DNA of 64,000 nt from Rhipidocladum racemiflorum (GCA_036346355.1 CM070572.1:38105944-38169943), one strand, 5' to 3'; positions 47,740 through 59,528 are shown, counted from the stretch's first letter. Notes: a model not told the origin generated them from the letters alone. Numbers and translations are program-made.

Positions 47740-48072
47740 AATTAGATGAAAATCTCGCATGGACCACGACGGGCCACATGGACCACGACGGGCCAGATTT
47801 CCTAACATGGACCAGTCGTAATACCGTGTAATTACGGGAAGGAAGCATACCCTGTGCACATCACAGTGCTGTGCACATATGCAAACATTAAATCTAGACT
47901 GTTCAAATCTTATCTGCATAGTACTATCATATGCACAGGATATGGTCCCTGCAAAGCAAACACACGCTCCCTAAAGACTCGGTCCAACAACAACAACCTG
48001 AACCGAGTCAGGATTACACCGACACCCCTGCACGCCTTTCTTCGCCACATGAAGCGACGGCGCGCCGTGGCC
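47740..48072. other. Duplicated LTR-end pieces and RLK3 3' flank
   Basis: 47740-47810 has the target duplication and then extra partial copies of the copia LTR terminus. The rest is unremarkable sequence expected to contain the former RLK3 3' UTR. Confidence 0.5.
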
Positions 48073-49842
48073 TTACACGTCCCGGTTTAACAGGTGCAGC
48101 TTGTCCAGCACCTCCTTCATCGATGGTCGCGTCGTCGGGTCCTTGCTGGTGCAGATCACCCCGAGATTGAACATCGCCATGGCGTCGTCAAGGATGAAAA
48201 CCGACTTGTCCTCGTTCGAGATGTCCTTGTCCACGGCATCGTACGGCGAGCCGTCGCCTTTGTACAGCCGCCACGACCACTCCGCCAGGGAGCACTCCTC
48301 GCCGCCGTCGTTTGCCATCCGCCCCGTGACAAGCTCCAGCAGCACCACGCCGAAGCTGAACACGTCCACCTTCTCGTTCACCTTTCCCCTGTACCCATAC
48401 TCTGCATTGTCTGCAACCAAACCATGCGTGCAAAATATTCTCGTAAGTTTTAAGAGCAAATACAAGTGCCATTATTAAACTTGAGAATTGAAGGATTCTT
48501 GGCTTGTAATTTACCTGGCACGTAGCCAAAGGTAGGCTGGACGGCGGACAACGACTCGGGCTCGCCGGACTTGACAAGGATTCGGGCGAGCCCAAAGTCG
48601 GCGACCTTGGCGCAGAAGCTCGGGTCGAGAAGGATGTTGCTCGACTTGATGTTCCCGTGCAAGATCGGCTGTGCGCACTCGTGGTGCATGTAGCTTAGGC
48701 CCATCGCCACGTCAATCGCGATGGCCAGACGCGTCGCCCAGTTCAGCGGCTCTGGCGCGCGAGCGCGCTCTCGGCAGTGCAGCCACTGGTCGAGGCTACC
48801 GTTCTCCATGTACTCGTAGACAAGCAGCTTCGTGTGCTCGTTGGAGATGCAGCAGAGGAGGTTCACGATGTTGTTGTGCCTGATGTCACCGAGGATTTTC
48901 ACCTCCGAGTCGAACTCCTTGTCGAGCTTTGCGTCCAATTTTTTAGTGCTCCATAGTCTCTTCACGGCCACCACCATGTCGGTGCTGCCTTTTCCGCGCA
49001 GGGGGAGACGGTACACCTTACCGGAGCCGCCGTTGCCGATCTCGTTCTCGTCGTGGAGCTTGGCGAGTATGTCGCTCTCCGAGAAATCTAGAGCGCGGAA
49101 CGGCGTCATCTTCCACATGATCAGGTCCTGCCGTTGCTTCTGTCGCCGGACGAAGAGGCACCAGATGGCGACAGCACTGATGAGTGCGATACCGGCAAGC
49201 ACGGAGAAAAGGATGATTAAGCGCGTTGACAGGCTGTCGGGGATTCCACCGGTCAGGTTCATCCCCGACATCCATAGGTACGTCAGCTTCGTCAGCTTGC
49301 TGAACTCTTCAGGGACGGGCCCCGGGACGAACGGGTTGGTCGCCAGCGTCAGCATCTCGAGCCCCACCAGATCACCGATGGCCGCGGCCGGGTAGCTCCC
49401 GTTGAAGCTGTTAGTGTCAAGAACCAAAGACTTGAGCTTCGGAAACCCCGCAATCGCCGGCGAACTCATTGTTCGACAGGTCGAGGTAGCGCAGAGCCGA
49501 GCAGCCGTAGAACACCTTGGGGAACTCGCCGGTGAGATTGTTATAGGAGAGGTCTATGAATGTCACGTTCTTCAGGCTGCAGATGGAGGCTGGGATTATT
49601 GGTTTGGCTATGTGGAAGTTCTGCAAGGAGAGGGCAGTGACCTGGCCATTATTGCCGCAGGTAACACCAGTCCAATTACTGGTGCTCCATGAGCTGAGCG
49701 CAGGAGGGTCGCCCCACTCTCTCTTGATGGTTAGGAGCGTGTCAAGCTCACCGGCGTTCGGCTGCGCCGTCGATTGGGAGCTCGATTTGAAGGTGAGCAA
49801 TAATAGGAGGAAAAGGAGGAGGAGAGGATTGTAGATAGCCAT
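48073..49842 (-). pseudogene. RLK3: deleted, kinase-dead LRR receptor kinase
   Basis: The ATG at 49842 opens a signal peptide and N-cap almost identical to RLK2. After NNEFAG an 89-bp deletion (relative to RLK2/RLK4) shifts the frame. LRRs resume in the correct frame to GGIPDSLS. There a 1164-bp in-frame deletion joins them directly to the membrane segment (TRLIILFSVLAG), removing most LRRs. The kinase keeps GNGGSGKVYRL and VAVKRLW, but the catalytic loop is HGNIKSSN instead of HRDVKSSN and GTFGY is PTFGY, so catalysis is not expected. Exon 1 ends at 48515 and exon 2 is 48401-48073, with a duplicated AG acceptor region. Kinase type and intron match RLK4. Confidence 0.9.
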
Positions 49843-50310
49843 TTTAGCCGTTGTTTTGGTGTGTTCTTCGAGGTTCAGACAAGGAGAGTGAGATTAAATA
49901 GCCATCGTAAAGGCATGTCTCGGGAGGAAAGAGACAAAGGTGAAAGACCCAGCTAGTCCAAGGAACAATAGAATATTGAGCACTAATTTTGTGCTTTCTG
50001 ACCTGGTTTGGATGTAAAATTGGCATCAGATAAGAGTCATTTGGAATATCTCGGTTTCTGTTTGATCGGCCAGATACAGCACATAATGATAGTGTGTATG
50101 GTGTCACTTTGTATTGTAACTTCCCTCGTCCAAATGTTCTGATTCTATTCCGTCGAAAGTTTTGTATGACATGTCTCCTCTTTCCAGCAGATAGCGCGGA
50201 TTTGTTTATTTGTAACAGAAGATTAAGGGCGGTACAGAAAAGAAGAAGCACTGGCCGCACAAAAGAAAAGTGCCGAAAAGACAGAGCGAGAGCCGAAAAG
50301 AATATACTGT

Positions 50311-50500
50311 CCAATGAAACATGATCAGTTTGTATTGGCTCTCATTTTCTACTCGCCAGGCTACAAAGATCGGCACATAGTAAATTTGGAAATTTCCAAA
50401 GGGGAATAATTTGAACCTCTAACCTCCAACCCTTTTTCAAGCAAATAGGCAGCCAAGTTTTGGTGTAGGCTCCTGATTCTTCTCAATTAGCTACTAGTCT
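50311..50500. repeat. Direct repeat DR1, left copy
   Basis: About 190 bp starting 'ccaatgaaacatgatcag', repeated in the same orientation at 51562-51760. The two copies flank about 1.05 kb. They are non-coding. Confidence 0.85.
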
Positions 50501-50792
50501 ACTACTCCTTTTGCCAGGATTCTACTTTAACCAGTTACTTGGTGCGCCTGACGCACTCAACTACATCGTAATGCATATGCTTGCATATATAATTTGTCTA
50601 CTTCGAACAAAAGTGTTAGACAAGAACAATATTAGGACTGAGGCAGAACAAAATAGCACCTGAAAAAAAATGGCCGCACAACCGTTTTCTACTTAAGAAA
50701 TTTTACATTAAATTATATTAATACTATATAATGGATAAGTAAAAATCATATTTATTTATTGATTTTTACTTCACTACCGAAGAAAGCCACTG

Positions 50793-50830
50793 TACGGCAG
50801 GAGTTATTGGTTCAAATCCAATAGTAAGTA
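50793..50830 (+). pseudogene. Plastid trnM-CAU-like 3' half
   Basis: From memory of the plastid elongator tRNA-Met gene, the stretch from the anticodon stem through the T-arm (GGTTCAAATCC) to the end matches with about three differences. The 5' half is missing, so it cannot make a tRNA. It probably came from plastid DNA inserted in the nucleus. The second copy at 30833-30867 is split by solo LTR C2. Confidence 0.4.
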
Positions 50831-50906
50831 GGTAAGTAAAAAAAATTCTAGATAGAATTAAACTTACCTCGTTTGCCTGTCTATTAACTGGGAGTGTATA
50901 TGTATT

Positions 50907-51057
50907 ATCCGGATGTTTTTGTCCTAAAAAATATCCAAATTTTGGATCGTATGATCAAAACACGCATCTGTTCACATCTGTTCGATCAAAACATAGTCAG
51001 AAATTTAGATGACGGTTGCTAAAAAAAACATCCGGATGAAAGTTATCAAAACGCTAA
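50907..51057. repeat. CCGGAT repeat, best copy (MITE-like)
   Basis: Termini ATCCGGATGTTTTTGTCC and AAAACATCCGGATGAA are inverted relative to each other. The interior is shared with the copies at 2911, 19488 and 33142. No target duplication is certain. Confidence 0.6.
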
Positions 51058-51265
51058 CTTTTATACGTGCATGTACGTCGCCTTCTACACATCGCACGCT
51101 TAGACATGCTTACGGTTCACCCCTTTTTGGCAACTACTGACGAATGGATGCATCGTACGCGTGTGCTCTAATTTAGAACGGAAGCCTTCGTGAACAAGAA
51201 GAAGAACAACAACGACGGAAGCCCGGTCCAATAAACCTAAACGACGTAAATTAATAAGTACCACT

Positions 51266-51764
51266 GTACCCTCCACTTATGTCCGCGTGGAGCTCAACTT
51301 GTAGTGGACCAAACTCATCTCCACTTATATACCACGCCTTTTGTTCGCTGGAAAAGGATGAAAAGGCAAGGACCTGCTGCTCAAGCCCGAACAGTGGCCC
51401 TCATGTCCAACATTTTATATTTGCAGTAAATCCCAAACAACTCCGAACCAACGGATCTGAGATGTTCCTCGCATAAAGTTTTAGCTAAATTTAATTTCCA
51501 TGGCACCAAAGAATCCGGGTGCCATGCATGATATCAATCATTGCAAAGCATAGTGGGCAGACCAATGAAACATGATCAGTTTGTATTGGCTCTCATTTTC
51601 TACTCGCAAGGCTACAAAGATGGGCGTATTGTAGATTTGGGAATTTCCAAAGGGGAATATGTGCTACCTTGGGGAGCCGTGACAATAATTTGAACTCCTG
51701 ACCTCCAATCTTTTTCAAGCAAATAGGCAGCAAAGATGTGGTGTAGGCTCCCGATGATTCTCAA
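51266..51764. other. Intergenic with right copy of direct repeat DR1
   Basis: 51562-51760 repeats 50311-50500. The rest has no gene that I recognise; a short open frame at 51279-51476 has no domain or supporting signal. Confidence 0.5.
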
Positions 51765-52190
51765 CTAGCTAGTACTCTTCACGTACACTCCCATCTCGAA
51801 ATTCTCTTCACCCGCTTTGCGGACATACAAAGCCCACGCGCTTTCGCTCTGTAACGGGAAGAGCGTGTGCACAACCATCGAGGTGTTGGGGACCAACCGT
51901 GGACGAACCCCATCTATACGAACTCTGTGCATCTCAAGGCTCGCACCGAACCGAGCGAGGACATGTGATTTCAGCTCCCACAGTTCATTCGGGGTGGCTA
52001 TACTGCTATCTACGTGCAGGCAGTTGTCAATGCTCACAAATCTCCCATGCAACACTGTGGGACGCTTTCCGAAATAAATTTTTATAGGCATGTCCGTCTG
52101 TCGCACACAAATAATATTCAAAGTCACTACACAAAATATTTCTCCGACAACATTTAACGAAATATCATTCGAACATTTCATTGAGGTCAT
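51765..52190 (-). CDS. Hypothetical 141-residue ORF, perhaps MULE transposase N-terminus
   Basis: An open frame beginning MTSMKCSNDISL and ending MGVYVKSTS. The layout (a basic GRFVSIDN segment, a WELKSHVLARFG helix, a VNVYVKS-like end) faintly recalls the N-terminal region of plant Mutator-like transposases, but no catalytic domain follows. I do not recognise it with confidence. It may be a chance ORF. Confidence 0.25.
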   Translation of the reverse strand: MTSMKCSNDISLNVVGEIFCVVTLNIICVRQTDMPIKIYFGKRPTVLHGRFVSIDNCLHVDSSIATPNELWELKSHVLARFGASLEMHRVRIDGVRPRLVPNTSMVVHTLFPLQSESAWALYVRKAGEENFEMGVYVKSTS

Positions 52191-52653
52191 ATTTTATATT
52201 TCGTGTTAATGCACATGATCTTGTACTATGACCAGCGAAAAGATTATACTTCAGTGAAAAGTAATTTACAAATTTATATAAAGTAAATTTCTTTAAAAAC
52301 TTGTCCAGCGAAAAGATTATACTTCAGTTAAGCAATGTCAGAATTTATTACAAAGTTTGGTAACTTGTCCAGAGCTAAAAATTTTACTAGTTACTCTACT
52401 TAACGCTATCTACCTTTAGTACAAATTTCAGAAAATAATAATGTGTTTTAATACCCTTAGAAATTAGAAGAAACGTTTTAAAAAAATCAGAGATTTGTAC
52501 TAAAAGAATTTCTACAAGAAAAATACTTATCCTTCTGACTTCAAAATTTAACTGGAACTTATTGCTGGAAAAAGATGGATGTGATCATTCCATCCACCCT
52601 AGATCCTGGATGACCAACAAGATAGGCAGAGCAGACTAGCTAGGTAATGCTCC
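52191..52653. other. AT-rich intergenic with a short direct repeat
   Basis: A 25-bp phrase containing 'agcgaaaagattatacttc' occurs at about 52235 and 52307. No coding signal. Confidence 0.6.
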
Positions 52654-52855
52654 TCACGGCAGCAGCAGGTTCAGATACTCCTCACCTGCTAACCTCCACG
52701 CTGAAAACTCATCTATGATGGTTCGCATCAGCCGGTTTACCCGTGGGGCAGCTCCATTGCCCATTGGAAACACAATCATTTCTGTGTTTCCAGATCTCCC
52801 ATGGAGTCAAGATGATCAGTGTGTTGTCGCCCTTTTCTCGTCTCTTGCGCCATGG
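52654..52855 (-). pseudogene. LINE reverse-transcriptase polyprotein, C-terminal fragment
   Basis: The minus-strand translation gives WRKRREKGDNTLIILTPWEIWKHRN, typical of the end of plant non-LTR retrotransposon ORF2 (zf-RVT region). After a one-base frameshift comes APRVNRLMRTIIDEFSAWRLAG up to a stop at 52654. Only this 3' end is present, as expected from 5' truncation of LINEs, and it is decayed. Confidence 0.6.
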
Positions 52856-53555
52856 ATATTAACATTGGACGAATGAGACTTTTTGTCATCCTTTGAGATG
52901 TACCAAGTTATCCATTGAGCTAGCATCAATAGGTACCAAAAGTTAGAAGGGATTGCTAATTCTTATGCAACTGAAATTTTAAGAAATCTCAGTCAATTTT
53001 GTTCACCTTTGGATCATGCGTGGAGATTCATGCTCGAGGTTGTCGTCCTCTTCTCCGGCCGGCGGCGGCTATGGCGTGTTAGGGCTAGGATTCTGGTTCA
53101 CCAGTGCCTCTTGGGCTTCGTGGGAGGCCAAGGTGGTGACAGACCGGCGGTGGGAGGCGGTCCATCGAGGCGGCGACGGTGCCGCGGGACGCTGGTGAGG
53201 AGGAGGGCAGTGGACTGTAGAGGTGTAACATCCTGAAAATCTCAAAAATGGGAAGAATAAAAATTTAATAATGCAAAAATAAAAATGAATGAAAATTTTA
53301 ATTAGAACCATAACCTTATTTTAAAATAACATCTTTTCCCTCCTTTTTCTGGCATTTAGGACTTAAGGAAAATAATAGGTGTAATGTTAAAATCTTCTCT
53401 CTTAAAATTGAACAACTAAGAAAAATAACATTGAGCAAAAGCAAAGATGTAATCATTTGGATTCTAGAGCTATCACCTTAGTGCGCAATCATTTAAATCA
53501 ACTCACCATCTTTAATATGAAATAACACAAATCACACTTTACGCTTGTCTTTAGG

Positions 53556-53936
53556 GGGGGCATATCCTGTGCAATCAACACTTTGGTGCAATCACCGTGC
53601 AATCAAACTAAAAAATGTTTCAAAAAATTCTGAAAAAAATCATGTATGTACATCTCAACTTACCCCATCTACATATAAAATTTCATGATCAAATTCGTCC
53701 TATGCTAGAAGTTACAAAAAAGACAAATTTCTAACAAACTTTTACAGTTCAAATGCACCCCAAATTTGTCTTTTTTTTAACTTCTAGCATAAGACGAATT
53801 TGATTATGAAATTTTATATGTAGATGGGGTAAGTTGAGATGTACATACATGATTTTTTTTAGAATTTTTTGAAACTTTTTTTAGTTTGATTGCACGGCGA
53901 TTGCACAAAAGTGTTGATTGCACAGGATATGCCCCC
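53556..53936. mobile_element. MULE-type MITE, foldback
   Basis: 381 bp with long terminal inverted repeats (GGGGGCATATCCTGTGCAAT at both ends) and a perfect 9-bp target duplication GTCTTTAGG (53547-53555, 53937-53945), the size typical of Mutator-like elements. Nearly the whole element folds back on itself around about 53730. It has no coding capacity. Its arms are related to the inverted repeat inside the hAT in RLK2. Confidence 0.9.
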
Positions 53937-53945
53937 GTCTTTAGG

Positions 53946-55037
53946 AGTGCAAACTCTGAACATCCGGCACAAATTGAACATGTATACAAGCCAAAAACGC
54001 ATGAATGTGAAACTTGTTATGAATAAGATCACCATTGCCTGACCCCACCGGACAGTACCTAGACCATTTCTCCACTGCTCCAGATCTCGGCCGATCAGCC
54101 CAGTGCTATTTTCTTCCCGTAGCAAGCTATTCTCCTTTTTGTCCATTCAGTCAAACCAAGCTCCATCACGTGCAAGAAAACCAAAGCAAGTTGATTTCTA
54201 CCTTATGGAACTAAATCCTAATAGGAACAACACTTATTAGTATCAATAATGGGTTCATTCTGTATTGTTCAAAGCAGCACCATCCAGTTGGAAAAACGTC
54301 TCGACTAGAAAAGCACGAATGTAAGCTTTTGGAGAAAAACTGTAATGGATCAAAATTTCAGAACAAGATTTCATATGTGACTTGAAACTTATTAGTCTTT
54401 TCTACTTCCTATTCTTTATATATATAACCAAAAACTTACATGAGATCGGAAGCCATTCTTCCAGACAAAACCGAAACCAATTCTTATCTGTATTTCTACT
54501 TCAAAGACTAGAAATACTGTAGCACATCTGAAAAACAACCGAAACTGCATAGCAAATAGAACTACAAGATATACTCTGAAACTATAAAGCAAACCGACAG
54601 CATCTCCTCTCCCCTGTACTTGCAGCCAAAGCAACCACCGCCAAAATCGCCTCATGCTGCCACGGCAAAAGCCAAGACAAGCCTCCACCGCCCGTCCTTA
54701 TCTCCAGCCGATCCTTCTCTGCAAACTTCCTCCCTTGCTCCCATTTCCCAGCCGATCCAGACCTCCCCACAAGCCCCCTTTCTTCCTCTTCTAACTCCGG
54801 CCGTCTTGCTCCTCGTCGGCCAACTTCATCTCTGAACCACCGTAGTTGCTCCCTGAGCAACACCGCCCAAGCCCAGCCTTCTCTATTTCCGAGCTCAAGC
54901 ACTAAATCAGCCACAAATCCATTTCTTCACTAGCGCCGGCTATCATACAATCCACTGGCCATCTCCTTGCATAGAACTCCATTAACCAATTAAATTGGCC
55001 AGCCAGCTCTACCCTTCCCTGCCGGCTCGCCTGGGAT
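53946..55037. other. No gene recognised
   Basis: AT-rich to 54600, then a GC-richer patch (54600-54910) with short ORFs on both strands and no identifiable domain. Possibly part of a diverged family-B-like LTR that may start with TGTAACATCC at 53224. Confidence 0.4.
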
Positions 55038-55146
55038 GAGGAAGGCGTCCCGCGGGACCGCTGCACCCTCACGAGTGCGCTCGAGGCCTGCGCCAGCGTC
55101 GGGTCGATCGCGCTCGGTCAGGCGGTGCACCGTGATGTCTTGCCGC
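55038..55146 (+). pseudogene. PPR protein gene fragment
   Basis: About 36 codons read as a pentatricopeptide-repeat segment (EEGVPRDRCTLTSALEACAS, then VGSIALGQAVH), typical of organelle RNA-editing or splicing PPR proteins. Nothing before or after continues the gene, so it is an isolated scrap, perhaps captured by a transposable element. Confidence 0.5.
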
Positions 55147-57400
55147 CGGCCGAAACTCCCAAAGGACTCTAATGGTGTCTACTGTAGCTGTGCAACTTCT
55201 TTGTTCTGTGTGCTCTCTCTGACCAAAGGTTCCCTAAGGTAAGCATTAGCACCTCACCATTTTAATCCCGTAATAAATAGGATCAATATAGTGTTTAGAA
55301 GCATCTCTGGCTGATACTTGTCTTCAAATCTTCAGTAGTATGTGTTGTTGTTCCAACGTATAGATGCTTTATAGTTACTAGGCAGATTTGCGCGCTCCGC
55401 TGCGTCGTCTGAAATTTGATCCAAGTTTTTATATGCTCTGGGGGAAAATGGACCACGAAAATATTTTTTTTTTGCAAAACGGAGAAAGGACCTAAACGTA
55501 AAGCGCGGGGACCTATTTGTTATAATTTTGGACCTGTTCGTTATTTTGAAAAATTAGGAAAGGGCTCGTTCGCGATTCGCATTTAACGGGAGGTCTTTTC
55601 TGTAAAACGGGCAACTAAGGACCTAAACGCGAACCGGGAAAAAATATTTTCCTCTCACATAAAATCGCACAAGGACCTATTCGTAATTTTAAAGAACTTG
55701 AGGGCTTATTCGCAAAAAAACAGGGGTGGCACGTGGCCACCCTCCCCATCCGGCATTCCCTTCCCCTATAATAGGGTGTAGGTTAAAGGACTAACCTAAT
55801 GAAATCGAATAGTTAACTGTATATTAAAAATCTATTGTCAAGGACGTAGATTTAAGCGGATCACTAATAAGTCCATATAGACTTCAGTATTTATGTGCAG
55901 CCTTCATATAGAATCTACTTAGCAAGTAAACGACCTGCTATCTCGTTATCGACCTCTGTTCGACAAATGAAAAGGTAGAAAAGAAAGGCTCTTTCTCATT
56001 GATCCAAATGTTTAGCTCAGATGGAACTGACCTTTTTAAATGAGAACCAAATGCAGTGAGAATCAGTGGCTTTGTTGTGACATGTATGACCAGCATGATG
56101 TTTAGAAGCAATCTTGGCTAATGGGTGTTTATAAAGCTGCTGATGTAATGCTCTGTGTATAGTTGTTCCATGTATGGATGCTATGAGGTAGTTAAGGATC
56201 TGATCCTAGCCTGGATCAATAGAATGAATGGATCATCAGTGTTAAATCTTATGATGAGAATTGCAAACTCAAAGTGATAATTTAGATGTGAAAATCTATG
56301 TCATTCATGGCCACTTGTAATATTCCTTAGCAGTATTGCAATTGCTTGACTAGTTCGAATAGCTGTAACTTTCGCATGCGAGCTCAAAATTTGATGAACT
56401 CAACTTTAGAATACTTTTAGAAATATCCCCTGCTATTGCCTGAAAAAAGATTAAATAATCTTTTAGGGTGTAAACACAGTTTAGAACAAAACTGAATCAT
56501 TGATTCATAGATTTTGTGATTTTGAAGCTTTTTCAAGAGCTTGTAGAATATCTCGTCTAGATGATAAAATTGGGGAAACTAGTTTAGAAACATTCTACAA
56601 AGTTTGTACTGCGATGTTATAAAGATAGAATCTCATTTTGTCATTTGTTATATATTAAACATGTTAGCGCAATAACCTAAAGTGCTAATGTTTCCATTAT
56701 GTGTAAAGTGAATAAAATTGTGAACACTTAAGCATTTTCAACAATCTATATTATGCCTCGTCTAATTGTAAAAATTAAAAGGAATATCTCAGAAATAATC
56801 TACATAATATGTATTACTATAACCAAGAGAAATATTTTAGTTAGAACTTATTCTGTATACAAATCTCTTTCCTGCAAACACCCTTCGTGAACTAGTCTTG
56901 TAGGAAACTAAATTACTCTAGCCTTTTCTGCAGCCCGTAGAACTTCTTGTCTAAAAACAAATTTTGGAACGATCAGCGTAGAAACCTTGTATGGTATATG
57001 AACTATCGTATTCTAGAAAAATATCTTATATACAACTTGTCCCATATATAAATCTTGCTATTAAAATAACCTTAAAACTTAATTATAAACTTCTAGCGAC
57101 TTCGTCAAACATAAACTTTATAAAGCCAATATCTTTTGTTATGTAAGCCCAAATCCAGTGAGCCAAATATCTAAATTCCTATTAAATCTTGGAGAACTAG
57201 AATATATAAAAAATAATAATAATAATTGGAATTTGGGTCTTTAGAAAATGTTAAAATATACTTAGGAATAGTATCCTTAGCAACCAAATTTAGGTAAAGA
57301 CAAATCAAATGGAGTATAAAATTTATGTAATCAATTTATTTGTGCCAAATGGATAGTAAGCATCATTTTGGTGCAAAAACAACTTGGATGTATTATAGGA
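55147..57400. other. AT-rich non-coding DNA
   Basis: No ORF or domain. 55430-55740 has repeated 'aggacctaaacg' and 'ggacctatt' phrases commonly seen in grass LTRs. A TATA-like CTATAATAGG lies at about 55768. Confidence 0.4.
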
Positions 57401-59400
57401 ATTGCTGTGGTTGATATTCCTGTTGATATGTGTGTGATGTGTGCTATGTTTTCTGAATGTTAGTTGAGTCAGTTGAAACCCTAGCTCACTCATGTTCTTT
57501 TTACGTATTGTTTTATTGGATTTTATATCTGATATATGTTTTACCTTATTTGGAAGTTGGAATTTATTGGTTGCTTCTTATTTGAATGACGCGTAGAATC
57601 TAGCGTTCCAGATTTCGTCGTCGTCTTCTTCGTCTGCAGCTTCGTCTTCGTCGTAAGCAACAAAATAGCAAGGCAAGCATCCCTTTGATCATCTTCGATC
57701 CCAATTTTGCAACTACCTAAAATGTGCAAAAATAATCTACATGCATGCTTTATGTTCTATGGAACTGCTTATTTACGATTTCTGGTAATTATCACCTTGA
57801 TGATGGATTATATCTCAATCATGTTGAATACGCGAACATCTGTAACCCTAGACTTGGTTGGTTGAACCGGGAATACTCGTTATTACAGTATTCATGCTTA
57901 GCACTGCTGTAGAAAACTCTGGGTAACATTTTTTTTTACACATTACCTCTCCTTTTGGATTTATAAATGGTTATTCGAAACTATGGAAAATATTGTTAGA
58001 TTGATAAAACTGAAAATAAAACTATGGATTTGATGTGGGTGATTATTGGCAATAGCCGGTTGTACTTGTCTTAACGTGTACGTAGATAGAGGGAGTTTAT
58101 CATCCATGTCACTGTAAGGACCGAACATAGTGTTGCACGATCTAAGTCTTACCGTACAACCATGAGGGCTGGTATGGGCAGGCCTTAGCCTATTAAGTTA
58201 TTTAGAAATGGCTTTGCACATTGGTAGGCAGTTGTAGCACAAGCCTTGAATCCATTTAGGTTGGCTTGTTCGGGGCTGCCACATGTTCTTTGTGGGTAAA
58301 TGCATTCCTGTGCAACGGTGTACGTTTGGTTATGATTGGAGGCTATTACTAATATTATTATTGAGCCATGGCTCCTGATCAACATTACTTCGCCTTTTTA
58401 TTTGCTTCCATCATAACTGGGATTAAACGTCACCGGGCTGGTGCAAGGCTAGGTCTAAATAATGTAACGGCTCTGTACGATCTCTCTGGCGGCACACCAA
58501 AGGAAGTGTGTCTATATGCATTGCCACAAAGAGAGAGAATTCCTTATGGGTAAAACTGTACAACTCTGCAGAGTCAAAACTAATCGATTAGCCGTATCCA
58601 TGGTTATGGGTAACTTGGAAAACTGACACTAGTTAAATGATTTAGTTTTGACAAAAATGATCTTGATATTCAAACTTTGATGAAATTCATGTTGATACCA
58701 TAAAGGAATTTGGTATATTGGGTTATTTTACTCACGAAGGGCTGTGAGTAATTATTCACTTCTTACTCATGACGGAGCGTGAGTGAGTCGTATTCTTTTA
58801 CTTAATCACTTGTTAATTTAATTATTCACAAAACTGTTTTAAGTTTATTTACGCTTTCATTTACTAATCAGTACTTACTATTCAAATCTCTGTTTGGCAC
58901 AAAACAACCGTAGAAACCCACTTTCTATTCAGCTTGCATATAATCTAGGTTTTGCAAACACGACAAGTCTTGCTGAGTACGCAATGTACTCACCCTTGCT
59001 ATTATTGTTGTTTTTAGTCAGGAATCCTCGACAATTACTTCGATGCAGGAAAATGGGGTTGTTAACGACGATTCTGCCTAAGGTTTACCTTGTCAGTTGC
59101 CTGCGGGTTATGTGGCACACTGCAAGTCATCTGATTCTTCTGTTATATTTTTGTTGACCTCAATGGTCATCTGGTATCGATACTTCCGCTGTAATAAAAT
59201 ATGTAACTTGTATGACTGTGTTTCCAAATTGTGTTTGTGTGTGCTAGCTACTGATCATGGGACTAGCACAATATGCGCATTAGAACCTTCCTTCTATGTT
59301 ACCTTGTGGCATAAAAGGGAGGGTCTCATAGGAGGTTACAGGAGCGACAAGGTCGAAGTGTTTAAGAGGTGGTGATGAGTCACTAGATCCAATGTTAATA
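57400..59400 (+). repeat. Diverged LTR-like sequence related to families A/B
   Basis: Several phrases are shared with 1-886 (same strand) and with the reverse complement of 39.2-40.2 kb: 'ctctgcagagt' with nearby 'tagccgtatcc', 'aatgtactcacccttgct', and 'gtgctagctactgatc' followed by 'gggactag'. The end may be near 59331 (GGAGGTTACA). No target duplication was found, so the limits are approximate. Confidence 0.45.
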
Positions 59401-59494
59401 TCCATGGACCAAGAGATACCTCCAGGAACGGTAAAAACTCCACGGAAGAATAGCTTTAAGAGTAAGAATAGCTTTAAGAGTAGTGCTATCGCAC

Positions 59495-59528
59495 GCTATA
59501 CCGTTGGAAGTGATTCCAACGGTATAGC
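59495..59528. repeat. Perfect hairpin, 15-bp arms
   Basis: GCTATACCGTTGGAA, a GTGA loop, then the exact reverse complement. It directly precedes the satellite array. A related phrase (CGCTATACCGTT) lies at about 61036, next to the RLK4 stop. Confidence 0.85.

Larger units (their letters stand above)
49843..51265. repeat. Duplicated RLK upstream segment, copy 2
   Basis: This is homologous in pieces to 23816-24250, 30661-30867 and 33060-33490. Lacking their retrotransposons, it shows the ancestral order. It contains the empty site of solo LTR C2 at 50820 and a CCGGAT repeat at 50907-51057. Confidence 0.85.

Noticed and set aside
53224..59331. A single 6-kb family-B-like LTR
   Set aside because: The TGTAACATCC start and GGAGGTTACA end are suggestive, but I found no matching target duplication and only the last 2 kb show clear homology.
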